DNA of 22,556 bases. Origin: a virus. Numbering within the stretch: the first letter of the stretch is position 1; the number at the start of each line of letters is the position of its first letter. Position numbers and translations under genes: made by a program. The stretch lies in the IMG/VR virus record IMGVR_UViG_3300027733_001415, positions 1 through 22,556 of that record; one strand, written 5' to 3'. Below, one piece after another: positions 14,094 to 22,054 of the stretch. The notes under the pieces are model-generated. The model made no database searches. It had not been told where the DNA came from and saw only the letters and a program-made list of their open reading frames with translations.

Positions 14094-14671
14094 AAATCAT
14101 TTTCAATCCTGTATCTACGTTTTAATAACCATTTATTTTTTTTATTTTCTCTAATGGCGCTTGGAGAACATTTAAAATGTTTAGCCGCGTCTTTAGAATT
14201 TAAAAATAAAAACACCTGATTAGTTAAAGTGTCGGTTATTTTTAAATGAACCTTACTGTTAGATATCTTTTGTTTATTTAACCAATCATCATTTTTAAAT
14301 TTACCACCATAGTTTGGATTATTTTTACCCGAACTACTTTTAGAAATTTTTTCTATTATTAAATCTCTTTTAGGGTTGTTTGAAATAGTATCACCACCTT
14401 TAGCCACTTTTACAATATTATACTCAGAATTTTTTGATAAATAAAAATTTTCCCTTTCTAATAATACGTTCAAATCACAAGTCTCAATAACTTCAAACTT
14501 AAAATTATTTTCACCATATTTATTCCATGCCCTTTGTAATATAACATTTTGGTGATTATCAGATTTTAATTTTTTTAAATGCTCATTCCATCTTCTATCT
14601 ATATTTTTAGATGAACCAACATAATAATTACCATTATATGTGTTAATAATTTTATAAATCCCTATTATCAT
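14078..14671 (-). CDS. GIY-YIG homing endonuclease with NUMOD modules
   Basis: 197 residues. The GIY-YIG domain is at the N-terminus: GIYKIIN (4-10), YYVGSS (16-21), then the Arg pair and Glu of NIDRRWNEH. A second catalytic-type Glu lies in LLERENFYL. The middle holds a NUMOD3 element (SGKNNPNYGGKF). The end holds a NUMOD1-like helix-turn-helix (FLNSKDAAKHFKCSPSAIRE). This is the usual layout of I-TevI-like or Seg-type mobile endonucleases. Its ATG overlaps the last base of the stop of the upstream lysis-type gene, so it rides on that transcript. No intron is evident around it. Confidence 0.9.
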   Translation of the reverse strand: MIIGIYKIINTYNGNYYVGSSKNIDRRWNEHLKKLKSDNHQNVILQRAWNKYGENNFKFEVIETCDLNVLLERENFYLSKNSEYNIVKVAKGGDTISNNPKRDLIIEKISKSSSGKNNPNYGGKFKNDDWLNKQKISNSKVHLKITDTLTNQVFLFLNSKDAAKHFKCSPSAIRENKKNKWLLKRRYRIENDLKKEG

Positions 14672-15267
14672 TATTTAATGTCTGACGACTTAATTAAAGT
14701 ATATGTAAATGAGTTACCGTGTAAATCTTTAGCCTTTCTACAGATTTTCATAAACTCTTCAAAATCAGCAGACTTTTTAAATACAGTACAACCTTCGCTC
14801 CAATTTTCTACATATGTTGAATCAGCACCTGCTTTATGGATATTAATTCCAAAAACACCCTCAGTGATTTTTGATTCATCATAAACCAAATCACGGTTAG
14901 CGTCACGATAAACTTTAACGTTTTTTACTTGACCTAACGCCTCATATTTACCCTGATGTAATCTGATTGTATGTGAACCACGATATTGACCCTCAACCAA
15001 ACGAGCAACACCTGCGGCATTATGGTATTCCATAACACCTTTTTTACCTGGATCAGTAGTTGCTGGCCAAATATGATATTTCCATTGACCATCTACTTTG
15101 TAAGATAGTGTTATGAAATCATCAAACACGTTAGTGACTTTTTGTCCTGTACTTGAATTTCTAATACCTATGATATTAACATCATAACCTTTATTGTTTG
15201 CGTCCTCAAACCAAACATACCCTTTTGCTTTTACAGCCGCTTCCACTTGTTCTTTTGTGTAAGACAT
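14671..15267 (-). CDS. L,D-transpeptidase-like / cell-wall peptidase-like protein
   Basis: 198 residues. The key segment is GINIHKAG ... NWSEGCTVF, with H144 and S157-E-G-C160. The spacing of H, then 16 residues, then C resembles the catalytic His and Cys of YkuD L,D-transpeptidases (HxxG ... S/T-x-G-C). The Cys would attack the peptide stem of peptidoglycan. The rest of the protein (TLSYKVDGQWKYHIWPATTDP and a later EYHNAAG) is not typical YkuD, so it may be a phage-specific branch used as a lysin or for wall remodelling. No signal peptide is visible; a holin or virion delivery would be needed. The start follows an A-rich leader from the palindromic promoter region 15289-15306. Confidence 0.65.
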   Translation of the reverse strand: MSYTKEQVEAAVKAKGYVWFEDANNKGYDVNIIGIRNSSTGQKVTNVFDDFITLSYKVDGQWKYHIWPATTDPGKKGVMEYHNAAGVARLVEGQYRGSHTIRLHQGKYEALGQVKNVKVYRDANRDLVYDESKITEGVFGINIHKAGADSTYVENWSEGCTVFKKSADFEEFMKICRKAKDLHGNSFTYTLIKSSDIK

Positions 15268-15288
15268 AATTTAAAATATTTATTTGTT

Positions 15289-15304
15289 TATTTATATATA
15301 AATA
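15289..15304. promoter_or_regulatory. Perfect palindrome TATTTATATATAAATA, probable divergent promoter
   Basis: A 16-base perfect palindrome lies between the divergent genes 15267 (reverse) and 15327 (forward). Each half is the late-type box (TATTTATA). On the reverse strand the box AATATTTA (15299-15306) lies 31 bases before the ATG. The forward start is 22 bases downstream of the palindrome. Confidence 0.5.
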
Positions 15305-15326
15305 TTAATTAAATTTATAAGTTGTT

Positions 15327-15683
15327 ATGTCAGTTAGGAATACTATAAAAAATTATGTAAAGGAGTATTATGAGATATCATACGATCCAAAACAAAAACA
15401 AATTATATTGCACGATGAGTTTGAAACTTATAGTAACAGAAACTACATAGATATTGGTAGAGTAGGTAGAATTAAAATTACCTTATGTTGGGGTAAAATA
15501 GAAGAAGTTACAGGTATACAATACCATCACAAAGAATTCCAATCTGAGTTAAGTAAGTTGTTTTTTGAAATAATAACTGAAAAAAAAACAAAAGAATTTT
15601 TTAATTTATTACTTGTTGAAAATATTCCAGTAAATTTAGAGTTTAAAGATGTGATAGATGAGTTTCCATTATTGAATGAATAG
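15327..15683 (+). CDS. Hypothetical protein, 118 aa
   Basis: First gene of the long forward block. The N-terminal half is strand-rich (QKQIILHDEFETYS, YIDIGRVGRIKITLCWG). The C-terminal half has a helix (EFQSELSKLFFEIITEKKTKEFF). No family recognised. It has a short gap to the next gene, which has its own late-type box. Confidence 0.65.
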   Translation: MSVRNTIKNYVKEYYEISYDPKQKQIILHDEFETYSNRNYIDIGRVGRIKITLCWGKIEEVTGIQYHHKEFQSELSKLFFEIITEKKTKEFFNLLLVENIPVNLEFKDVIDEFPLLNE

Positions 15684-15690
15684 ATATTTA
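15683..15690 (+). promoter_or_regulatory. Late-type promoter box (for 15696)
   Basis: GATATTTA followed by five Ts and ATG at 15696. No -33 TTTG at the expected distance. Confidence 0.5.
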
Positions 15691-15695
15691 TTTTT

Positions 15696-16058
15696 ATGGT
15701 ACGTAAAATTTTAATTACAGAAGACGAAACAAATAACATTTCTAATCAACATTCAGAAATAGATAGAAAACTTATGACTTTTTTATTAAGACGTGTTGAA
15801 AAAAAAGAAAGACAAATAGGTTACGGAGACGAGTACGCATTTACTGTTATTGAAATATCCTTCAGCGATTTACCCGGTTATGGATTTAACACGTTCAGTA
15901 GTAGAAAGGATATGGAAAGAAATATGATAAATATGCTTTATGAAAATGATGTAATAGGTGATGAAGTGTATGATTTTAAAAACGAATTAGATACAAATAG
16001 ACAAAAAATTGTAAAAACAATAAGAGCCTTTTTAAATTTTATATTACCTAAAAAATGA
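15696..16058 (+). CDS. Hypothetical protein with tag-like N-terminus, 120 aa
   Basis: The start MVRKILITEDE resembles the tag opening MKIVITEEQ of other genes here. However, no L-x-E or I-x-E follows within 20 residues, so it may be a degenerate or uncut version. The rest is soluble: a strand block (EYAFTVIEISFSDLP) and a C-terminal basic helix (RQKIVKTIRAFLNFILPKK). No family recognised. It shares an ATGATGA overlap with the next gene. Confidence 0.65.
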   Translation: MVRKILITEDETNNISNQHSEIDRKLMTFLLRRVEKKERQIGYGDEYAFTVIEISFSDLPGYGFNTFSSRKDMERNMINMLYENDVIGDEVYDFKNELDTNRQKIVKTIRAFLNFILPKK

Positions 16059-16450
16059 TGACTACTAATACAAAATTAGCAAACACCTTAAAAAAATTAT
16101 ACGAAGGACATGAATATGTAACAACTTTTGAAGATGAGATTAGTTCTTGGGACGAAGATGATGAGGTATATATTGAAGAATGGAAAATTAAGTATTATTT
16201 AAAACTCCGTGAAGTACTTGGTAGTGGTGGATTAAACAGTATAGTTAGTTTTGATGTTATCATTACTGACATTATTGTTGATGGTGATAGTAAATATTAT
16301 ATTTGGGAAGAAGACGGTTTTAATGAAAATGAATGGTATATCTCAAAAGTTGAAAAAGATTTATATGATACTATAGCTACCGATTTCCCATTATCGTTTT
16401 ATTTTACTTTCTACGACGAAGAAGAATACAATAATTTACCTTCTGAATAA
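16055..16450 (+). CDS. Acidic hypothetical protein, 131 aa
   Basis: Strongly acidic, with an Asp/Glu-rich stretch near residues 24-40 (EDEISSWDEDDEVYIEE) and another at the C-terminus (YDEEEYNN). Mostly strand-like in between. No family recognised. Translation is probably coupled to the preceding gene through the overlap. Confidence 0.65.
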   Translation: MMTTNTKLANTLKKLYEGHEYVTTFEDEISSWDEDDEVYIEEWKIKYYLKLREVLGSGGLNSIVSFDVIITDIIVDGDSKYYIWEEDGFNENEWYISKVEKDLYDTIATDFPLSFYFTFYDEEEYNNLPSE

Positions 16451-16478
16451 AAAATCATATTATTAAATCAAAAACATT

Positions 16479-16832
16479 ATGGCTCACCCAATACTACATG
16501 CAAAAAGTTCCGTCAAAAAGTTTGGTGGAAAATGGGAAGATTATATCCATTTACATAATTGGTTAGACGAAACCAAGAGTTGGTACGGACATTCCTTTCA
16601 CAGGATGTGGAGACACCACTCAGAAGGGATTTTTGAGATGGAACAAAGGTTTGGTCCTGAGTTTAAAAATAGTGACGGTAAAACGGTATATACCCGGTAC
16701 GTAGGTGAACAACACGTTAAAGAAGACTGTGACGGGTACATACCAACCGCAAGAGAATGGTTCCAAATTGTGGAAAATAAACAAAGACCCTTATGGGCAA
16801 CAAGAACTCAGAAGTTAGAGTTTGAAGATTGA
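16479..16832 (+). CDS. DUF6915-like protein, 117 aa
   Basis: The sequence order MAHP-x-x-HA-x-S, FGG, YIHLHNWLDETK, HRMWRHHSEGIFEME, NSDG, GEQHVKEDC and IPTAREW matches what I know of the DUF6915 family. Many conserved His residues (including HxxxxRHH) suggest metal binding or catalysis, but no activity is known to me. Its stop is directly followed by the box for 16846. Confidence 0.8.
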   Translation: MAHPILHAKSSVKKFGGKWEDYIHLHNWLDETKSWYGHSFHRMWRHHSEGIFEMEQRFGPEFKNSDGKTVYTRYVGEQHVKEDCDGYIPTAREWFQIVENKQRPLWATRTQKLEFED

Positions 16833-16840
16833 TATATTTA
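16833..16840 (+). promoter_or_regulatory. Late-type promoter box (for 16846)
   Basis: TATATTTA immediately after the previous stop, then TTAAT and ATG at 16846 (five bases). This box decides the start over the in-frame TTG at 16822. Confidence 0.55.
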
Positions 16841-16845
16841 TTAAT

Positions 16846-17619
16846 ATGGAAAATATTAAATTGTCTGATAAAGATAGGCAAATGTTAAATAAATATAACC
16901 ACCTTTTAATGGCTATTGTTGGTGAAGAAGGGATATATGGTTATGGTTACGTATCTGAAGACGAGGGGGTATATGACTTTTCGGGGTTTCAACCTGTAGG
17001 TCCTAATGGATATAGTAGAAGGGACGAATTAGAACCCAATAGTAAAGAATATAACCTACTATATGACTTAATTGATGTTTTTTTTGAACAAAATTCTAAT
17101 GAATTTGTAAACTATCTTTATTGTGATGACTGCACAGGATATGGGCACGTTAATGTGATGTATAACCCATTTAACAGTACGTTTAGTGTTAATATAGATA
17201 TTGGAACTAGAGGTTATAATACCCACGAACACGACTTCACTTTTGAAAGGTTAAAAAACCAACCACAGGGACAATGGGGAGAAAAATATGATGAACTTAA
17301 AAAATTGGGCGATTCTAACTTCATTGAAAAAATGAAAAAAGATTATGGAAATACTTTAGAGATATCATATGAGGGTGGAGGTGATAGTGGACAAATTAAT
17401 GACTACGGAGATACCGATCACGGAAGTGTGAAAATAAATAATGATATTGAATATATTGGTTATGAGGTAATTGCCATTTATTATAGTGGTTGGGAAAATA
17501 ATGAAGGTGGGGATGGTAGAATAACATTTGATTTTGAAAATAAAACAGTAACCTTACATCACACCGAAAATTTTGAAGATTCAGAAACGGAAGAAATCGG
17601 TGAATTTAAATTAATATAA
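16846..17619 (+). CDS. Hypothetical protein with DUF6878-like C-terminus
   Basis: 257 residues from ATG 16846. Very acidic and Gly/Tyr-rich. The segment LEISYEGGGDSGQIN, followed near the end by GWENNEGGDGRITFDFENKT, resembles the GGGDSGxI signature of DUF6878 proteins. The middle has CDDCTGYGH, with Cys and His spaced as a possible metal site. Function unknown. It leads a run of genes (17619, 18497) with overlaps or tiny gaps. Confidence 0.6.
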   Translation: MENIKLSDKDRQMLNKYNHLLMAIVGEEGIYGYGYVSEDEGVYDFSGFQPVGPNGYSRRDELEPNSKEYNLLYDLIDVFFEQNSNEFVNYLYCDDCTGYGHVNVMYNPFNSTFSVNIDIGTRGYNTHEHDFTFERLKNQPQGQWGEKYDELKKLGDSNFIEKMKKDYGNTLEISYEGGGDSGQINDYGDTDHGSVKINNDIEYIGYEVIAIYYSGWENNEGGDGRITFDFENKTVTLHHTENFEDSETEEIGEFKLI

Positions 17620-18494
17620 TGGAAAATTTAAACGAAAATATAAATAGAATTAAAGAATTGATGTTGGTTGAAAGTGACGAACAACTTTCTTTATTCACAG
17701 GAGATAAAACACCAATCAGTTTAAATTCTAATGAGTTTACCAAAAGGTTTAAAGAAAAAGTGTATTTCATTTTAAAAGACTTATACAAATCAAATTGGGA
17801 TAGTGATAGAAGTAGGGGTCCTGGCGGTGGTGGAGGTGTCGTAAACGTACACACAGTTTATGATTTACTACAGAAAAAAGGATTAACTGATTATGATCCC
17901 GAAGGAGGTGATTGGTCAATACTTAATTATTTTGATACCAACCCACAGGTTAGAAAAACTATTGTAGGACTTTATGAAAAAGAAAGTGGGAACATAATAG
18001 ACAACACTGAAGTTATGGAAGACTTCATTAAGTGGATGTCAAAAAATAGAAATAAAATATTCAAAGACGGAGAAATTTTAAATACTCTAATTGAAAAAAA
18101 CATAGAGTCACTTTATCAAGGAGAACTAAACGAAAGAAAGGCGTACGATTATTTAACTAACATATTAAATTCAATTAAAGGGTGGAAATTAAAAGGTAGA
18201 TCAGTTCCTGGATCAAAGTTAGATAGAGAAGGAGTTGATTTTATTATGGTTCACGAAAAAACAGGAAGGGAAGGTAAATTCCAAGTTAAACCATTAGGGG
18301 AATATAACAGAGTTGGAAAATTTTATAAAATTAAAAGTTATAACATAAAAGGACTTGAAAATAAACCAGTTGATTATTTTGTATTTGCTTCCTCAGAGAA
18401 AGATGATGTATATATATTTAAAAATACTAAAGACAAATACACCATTTTAGATAATGATAATATTCAATTTGAAGAACCACCAATACAATTTTAA
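17619..18494 (+). CDS. Tagged PD-(D/E)XK nuclease-like protein
   Basis: 291 residues. The N-terminus MENLNENINRIKELMLVE (1-18) is a second form of tag, a short helix ending L-V-E before Ser. A Gly run (RSRGPGGGGG, 64-73) marks a linker. The C-terminal domain has E172 in a helix (ELNERKAYDYL), D207 in REGVDFIMV and Q222-V-K224 in KFQVKPL. This is the E...D...(E/Q)xK pattern of PD-(D/E)XK nucleases, with Gln replacing the second acid as in some members. DNA cleavage or binding is likely. It overlaps the previous stop by one base (TAATG). Carried in a virion, such a nuclease could attack host DNA or mobile competitors; this is inference. Confidence 0.68.
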   Translation: MENLNENINRIKELMLVESDEQLSLFTGDKTPISLNSNEFTKRFKEKVYFILKDLYKSNWDSDRSRGPGGGGGVVNVHTVYDLLQKKGLTDYDPEGGDWSILNYFDTNPQVRKTIVGLYEKESGNIIDNTEVMEDFIKWMSKNRNKIFKDGEILNTLIEKNIESLYQGELNERKAYDYLTNILNSIKGWKLKGRSVPGSKLDREGVDFIMVHEKTGREGKFQVKPLGEYNRVGKFYKIKSYNIKGLENKPVDYFVFASSEKDDVYIFKNTKDKYTILDNDNIQFEEPPIQF

Positions 18495-18496
18495 TT

Positions 18497-19594
18497 ATGA
18501 GTATAGAAGAATTAGTTGACAACTTTAACGATGGGGAGTTTGAAGAAAACATAAAACCGTATTTTAACGATGCGTTATCATTTTTAAAATACGCGTATAA
18601 GTACGGGTTTGTTACTCAATTGGACCTTAATCAAATCCCGTATTCAGATTTTAAAAATTGTCTTGAATTTTTAGAACAAATAGATTTAATTGGTAATTTA
18701 GATTATGAAGAGGTTGAAGAAGAATTTAAAAACACCATACTATTATATCAATTAGAAAAAGATACTGAAAAAACGTTAAATTTTGTTTGTGATAATTTAA
18801 TAACTGACGTTTATTTTATTAATGGTGAATATTGTTTACTGGTAAAAGATAGAGAAGAACTTGCTGGTTTATTTGAAGATAAAGGTAGAAATACAACATC
18901 TAGAGACGCAGCAAAGGCGGTTTTAGGTGAAGATATGTGGGATCCATTTTGGGATACAACCGATAATGTTTATAGAGATGTAATTGATGATTTAGATGAA
19001 TCAAACATTAATGCACTTGCACATTATATTGTAAAAAATATAGGAGGACAAGAATTTTCTTTAGACGATTACAACAATAAATTATTTCAAGAATTTTCAG
19101 AAAAACAAGGAACAGAAGGATTTTTTCAAATAACAAATGAAAATGTTATGGAATTAATCAAAAGTGAAGGTGCGATGAACGAAATGTTGAAACAGGATTT
19201 GAATGATTTAAAAGGTGAATTATATAATATTCATAATAATGCCTATAATAGTTCATATGAGACTGAAATATATAATGACGTATGGAGTGAACTTGAAAGG
19301 TATTTCCATAAAGAATTTGTTTATGATACTGAATTAATTCACGGAAATAAAAAAACATTTGAGTACCTTAAAATAAGAGATTTCTACCAATTAGTTTATG
19401 ATTTTTTATCTAATAATGAAGGTGGTACATATAGTGATAGTTCTTTAGAATATTTTGGTACTTATGTTAATGTTTTAGGTGATCTAATGGATAATTCTTA
19501 TGGTAATGATTATTTAAGTGTTAGAATTTCTGACTACGCAGATTGGGGTTTAACTAAAAAATATATAAACGAAATGTTTCCCGATTTCATTTAA
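18497..19594 (+). CDS. Large acidic hypothetical protein, 365 aa
   Basis: No family recognised. Acidic throughout, helix-rich, with few Cys. Segments worth noting: FLKYAYKYGFVTQLDLN, the Trp-rich EDMWDPFWDT, and a long helix (MNEMLKQDLNDLKGELYNI). No tag, signal peptide or membrane segment. It lies two bases after the nuclease-like gene 17619, so the pair may be functionally linked; an inhibitor or structural partner are both possible but unproven. Confidence 0.7.
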   Translation: MSIEELVDNFNDGEFEENIKPYFNDALSFLKYAYKYGFVTQLDLNQIPYSDFKNCLEFLEQIDLIGNLDYEEVEEEFKNTILLYQLEKDTEKTLNFVCDNLITDVYFINGEYCLLVKDREELAGLFEDKGRNTTSRDAAKAVLGEDMWDPFWDTTDNVYRDVIDDLDESNINALAHYIVKNIGGQEFSLDDYNNKLFQEFSEKQGTEGFFQITNENVMELIKSEGAMNEMLKQDLNDLKGELYNIHNNAYNSSYETEIYNDVWSELERYFHKEFVYDTELIHGNKKTFEYLKIRDFYQLVYDFLSNNEGGTYSDSSLEYFGTYVNVLGDLMDNSYGNDYLSVRISDYADWGLTKKYINEMFPDFI

Positions 19595-19597
19595 CAA

Positions 19598-19605
19598 AAT
19601 ATTTA
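19598..19605 (+). promoter_or_regulatory. Late-type promoter box (for 19612)
   Basis: AATATTTA, then six bases and ATG at 19612. No -33 TTTG seen. Confidence 0.45.
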
Positions 19606-19611
19606 TAATAG

Positions 19612-20643
19612 ATGGATAATATATACTACACAATTGCTGAACAAAAAATGGAAAGACTTAATGACATTTTAAATGAAATGGCAGGGGAAGATTTAAAAAA
19701 AATAATCGCAAGAGAACTTCAAAAAATTAAACTTATTCCTTTAGATATGTTTAGTTCAAGAGAGGCTATAAGTAACATTATAGATGCCGAGACATCAAGA
19801 AAAACAATTAATTTCAACAGAACAATTCCGTCATTAATGACATTAGATTTAACAAACGTTACAACACGTTCTAAATTTAGATTTGATAATTATTATAAAA
19901 GGTTTTACACATCAAGAAGTAGAGGGTTTGATTTTGAAGGAATGATTGCTGGGTTTTTAGATGGCGAAATATCTGAAAATAAAACATCACCTTTTGATAT
20001 TAGAGCAAACGGACAAAGAATATCACTTAAAACTTTAAAAGATGATGGTGAATCAGTTGTAATTAAATCTGTTGCTGATAGTTTAAAAAAATACCTGAGT
20101 ACTTATAACGGGACACCAGAAAATAAAGAACAACTTAAAAACATATTTTCATCATCTAATCCAATAGGGGTTTTAGTTGACTCTAAAAATAATGATTTAT
20201 TAAATATTGCTGAAGATGTTGTAGAAATGGCTTTAGAAGGAATTGATTGTTTATTAATTGGTATACCACAACAAGATAATAAAATTAATCTATATTATTT
20301 TAGTAAAGAAAAGATGGTAAGATTATCAACTAATCGAGCAACACTAATGGCTCCAAAAAATTCAGGAGCAAAACAAATACGACTATCAGCAAATATTTTA
20401 AGTGATGCTGATATTACAGGTACTATTACTTTCCCACACTTAAATGATGAGGACTATGAAAACTTTTTAGTTGGTGATGAAACAACAACCAGTACTATAG
20501 AAGTATTAAATAAGTTTGGTAGTAAATATGGAATAAATGGTTTAGGATCACAGTTACCACAAGACATTGTTATGGATTTAGCAAAGAGTGAACAATTCAT
20601 TACAGATATGAACTTTATTATTGGTGACCAAAAAGAAGTATGA
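19612..20643 (+). CDS. Second tagged PD-(D/E)XK nuclease-like protein
   Basis: 343 residues. A tag-like N-terminal helix ends ILNE (19-22), an I/L-x-E site. The nuclease-like part is FEGMIAGFLDGE (E109) followed by SPFDIRANGQRISLKTLK (D129, K140 with S138-L-K), a PD-(D/E)XK layout in which Ser replaces the usual acid before x-K. A similar D...SLK pattern occurs in some restriction-enzyme-like nucleases. The remaining 200 residues are mixed alpha/beta with IGVLVDSKNND and DCLLIGIPQQD strands. Its stop overlaps the next start (ATGA). Activity is uncertain because of the missing acid. Confidence 0.62.
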   Translation: MDNIYYTIAEQKMERLNDILNEMAGEDLKKIIARELQKIKLIPLDMFSSREAISNIIDAETSRKTINFNRTIPSLMTLDLTNVTTRSKFRFDNYYKRFYTSRSRGFDFEGMIAGFLDGEISENKTSPFDIRANGQRISLKTLKDDGESVVIKSVADSLKKYLSTYNGTPENKEQLKNIFSSSNPIGVLVDSKNNDLLNIAEDVVEMALEGIDCLLIGIPQQDNKINLYYFSKEKMVRLSTNRATLMAPKNSGAKQIRLSANILSDADITGTITFPHLNDEDYENFLVGDETTTSTIEVLNKFGSKYGINGLGSQLPQDIVMDLAKSEQFITDMNFIIGDQKEV

Positions 20644-21668
20644 AAATATTAGTCACAAAAGAACAATTAGATACAATAAGAGAAAATGACTCAAAGGAGT
20701 TTAATTGTGACAAGTGCGAACATTCTTGGAAAATAAAACCAGAAGATAAATTCCCCTATCTATGTCATATGTGTGGTTATGATTCACATAAAAAAAAATA
20801 CAACTACGAAGAACTTGAAAACTTTTGGAAGAACTATAAAGAAGAAGAAGAAGAAGAAATAACAGAAAAGTGGACAGAAAAATATAAAAAAAGTATTAAC
20901 TGTAGTAACCCAAAAGGATTTTCTCAAAGAGCACACTGTCAAGGTAAAAAAAAGAATCTAAAAGAATCCAAAAACGTAAATAATGTTCCTGAAAATAATA
21001 AAGAATTATTATCAAAAATAATTAATTTTGCAACACCTGAAATAAAAAATATTCTTGAAGATGAAAACATTATTATATCCTATGAATTAAAACGTCATAA
21101 TTATAATGAAAAACTTTATACTATTATTACAATGTTAGATATAGTGGATACTGATGGAAACTCAATTGCGTTAAGTGAAGACGATCAGGCAGATATAATT
21201 GACGTTATTTTTGATTATATAAAATATATGGGAGAAGATCAATACAACGGGATATATGACTATAGTTTTGATTTTAAAAGATATCATATGAAATTTAAAT
21301 TGGATGAATCTAAAGAAGACGAATTAGAAAAAAATGGTTTTGACATTGAAGGAATAAAAGTTGCGTTAAATACAATGTCAAAACTTTCAAACACATACGG
21401 AGATCAAGTGCCACTAACATTTAGTTTACAATATTATTGGTTAAAAAAAGTAAATTTAGTAACTCTACGTAGTAACCCAATTTTACAGTTAGATATTAAG
21501 GTAGAAACCGAAGACGGAGAACTTTACGAAATGACACAAAGAAATAGACACGAAATATCGGTGGAACTCTTAGGTATTTTAGAAATGTTTGGGTTATATG
21601 AAGACGAATATATGTCACCTTATTATAATTTTCACTTTAATAAAAAATCTTCTGAAGATTTAATTTGA
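20640..21668 (+). CDS. Tagged zinc-ribbon protein with SINCSNPKGFSQRAHC motif
   Basis: 342 residues in three parts. Residues 1-15 are a tag (MKILVTKEQLDTIRE) ending I-R-E. Residues 20-48 are a zinc ribbon with C23/C26 and C42/C45. After a Glu-rich stretch (EEEEEE around 68-73) comes KWTEKYKKSINCSNPKGF (78-95) with SQRAHCQGKKK after it, a Cys/His motif that I recall as recurring in marine phage proteins without known role. The C-terminal 230 residues are an unrecognised acidic alpha/beta domain. The zinc ribbon and basic motif suggest nucleic-acid contact. It is the last gene of the block and overlaps 19612 by four bases. Confidence 0.68.
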   Translation: MKILVTKEQLDTIRENDSKEFNCDKCEHSWKIKPEDKFPYLCHMCGYDSHKKKYNYEELENFWKNYKEEEEEEITEKWTEKYKKSINCSNPKGFSQRAHCQGKKKNLKESKNVNNVPENNKELLSKIINFATPEIKNILEDENIIISYELKRHNYNEKLYTIITMLDIVDTDGNSIALSEDDQADIIDVIFDYIKYMGEDQYNGIYDYSFDFKRYHMKFKLDESKEDELEKNGFDIEGIKVALNTMSKLSNTYGDQVPLTFSLQYYWLKKVNLVTLRSNPILQLDIKVETEDGELYEMTQRNRHEISVELLGILEMFGLYEDEYMSPYYNFHFNKKSSEDLI

Positions 21669-21695
21669 TTAATCAAAAAAGAATATATATATTTG
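21664..21695 (+). promoter_or_regulatory. Host-type promoter with leader (for 21734)
   Basis: TTTG at 21664-21667, a 20-base gap and TATATTTG at 21688-21695. The ATG is 38 bases downstream behind an A-rich leader ending AAACAAAAAAAATTATG, unlike the start-codon-fused promoters elsewhere. Confidence 0.75.
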
Positions 21696-21733
21696 TACAA
21701 GTATAAATCATTTAAACATAAACAAAAAAAATT

Positions 21734-21985
21734 ATGGCAACAAAATCAGGAAACAAAGGACGTTACATTTGCAAAGTTGGTTATTTGGATATCTACGCTA
21801 AGGATAGTCTAAAACCTAAAAAAGAAGGTAGAAACAATTTCAGTAAGGGTGAAGTTAAAGCTACGGTTTATAATATTTTACACGGTAAAAAATTAACAAC
21901 CGCAAATTTAAAAACTAAAGATGAGGCAGTTGCTAAAGCGATAGAATTGATGGGTGACAAGGCGGCACTTTACGGGTTAGTTTAA
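21734..21985 (+). CDS. Small basic protein, single-gene transcription unit
   Basis: 83 residues, Lys-rich, with MATKSGNKGRYICKVGYLDI at the start and a C-terminal helix (TKDEAVAKAIELMGDKA). No family recognised; the strand-strand-helix pattern would fit a small DNA- or RNA-associated protein. It has its own -33/-7 promoter, an A-rich leader and a strong terminator. Those features suggest high and independent expression, perhaps early. Confidence 0.72.
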   Translation: MATKSGNKGRYICKVGYLDIYAKDSLKPKKEGRNNFSKGEVKATVYNILHGKKLTTANLKTKDEAVAKAIELMGDKAALYGLV

Positions 21986-22004
21986 ACCCATCTATTATAT
22001 ATTA

Positions 22005-22032
22005 AAAGTCAGGATTAAGTCCTGACTTTTTT
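22005..22032 (+). terminator. Strong intrinsic terminator after 21734
   Basis: AAAGTCAGGA pairs with TCCTGACTTT (10 bp) around TTAAG and is followed by more Ts. Confidence 0.93.
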
Positions 22033-22041
22033 GTTTTCTAT

Positions 22042-22049
22042 GGTATTTA
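22042..22049 (+). promoter_or_regulatory. Late-type promoter box (for 22055)
   Basis: GGTATTTA followed by five bases and ATG at 22055, the same spacing as at 4924, 15696 and 16846. It directly follows a terminator, so a promoter is needed here. Confidence 0.5.
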
Positions 22050-22054
22050 TTATT

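Noticed and set aside
15696-15760. Full tag at the start of the gene at 15696
   Set aside because: MVRKILITEDE resembles the tag, but no (L/I)xE follows at the right distance, so it was not counted with the tagged set.
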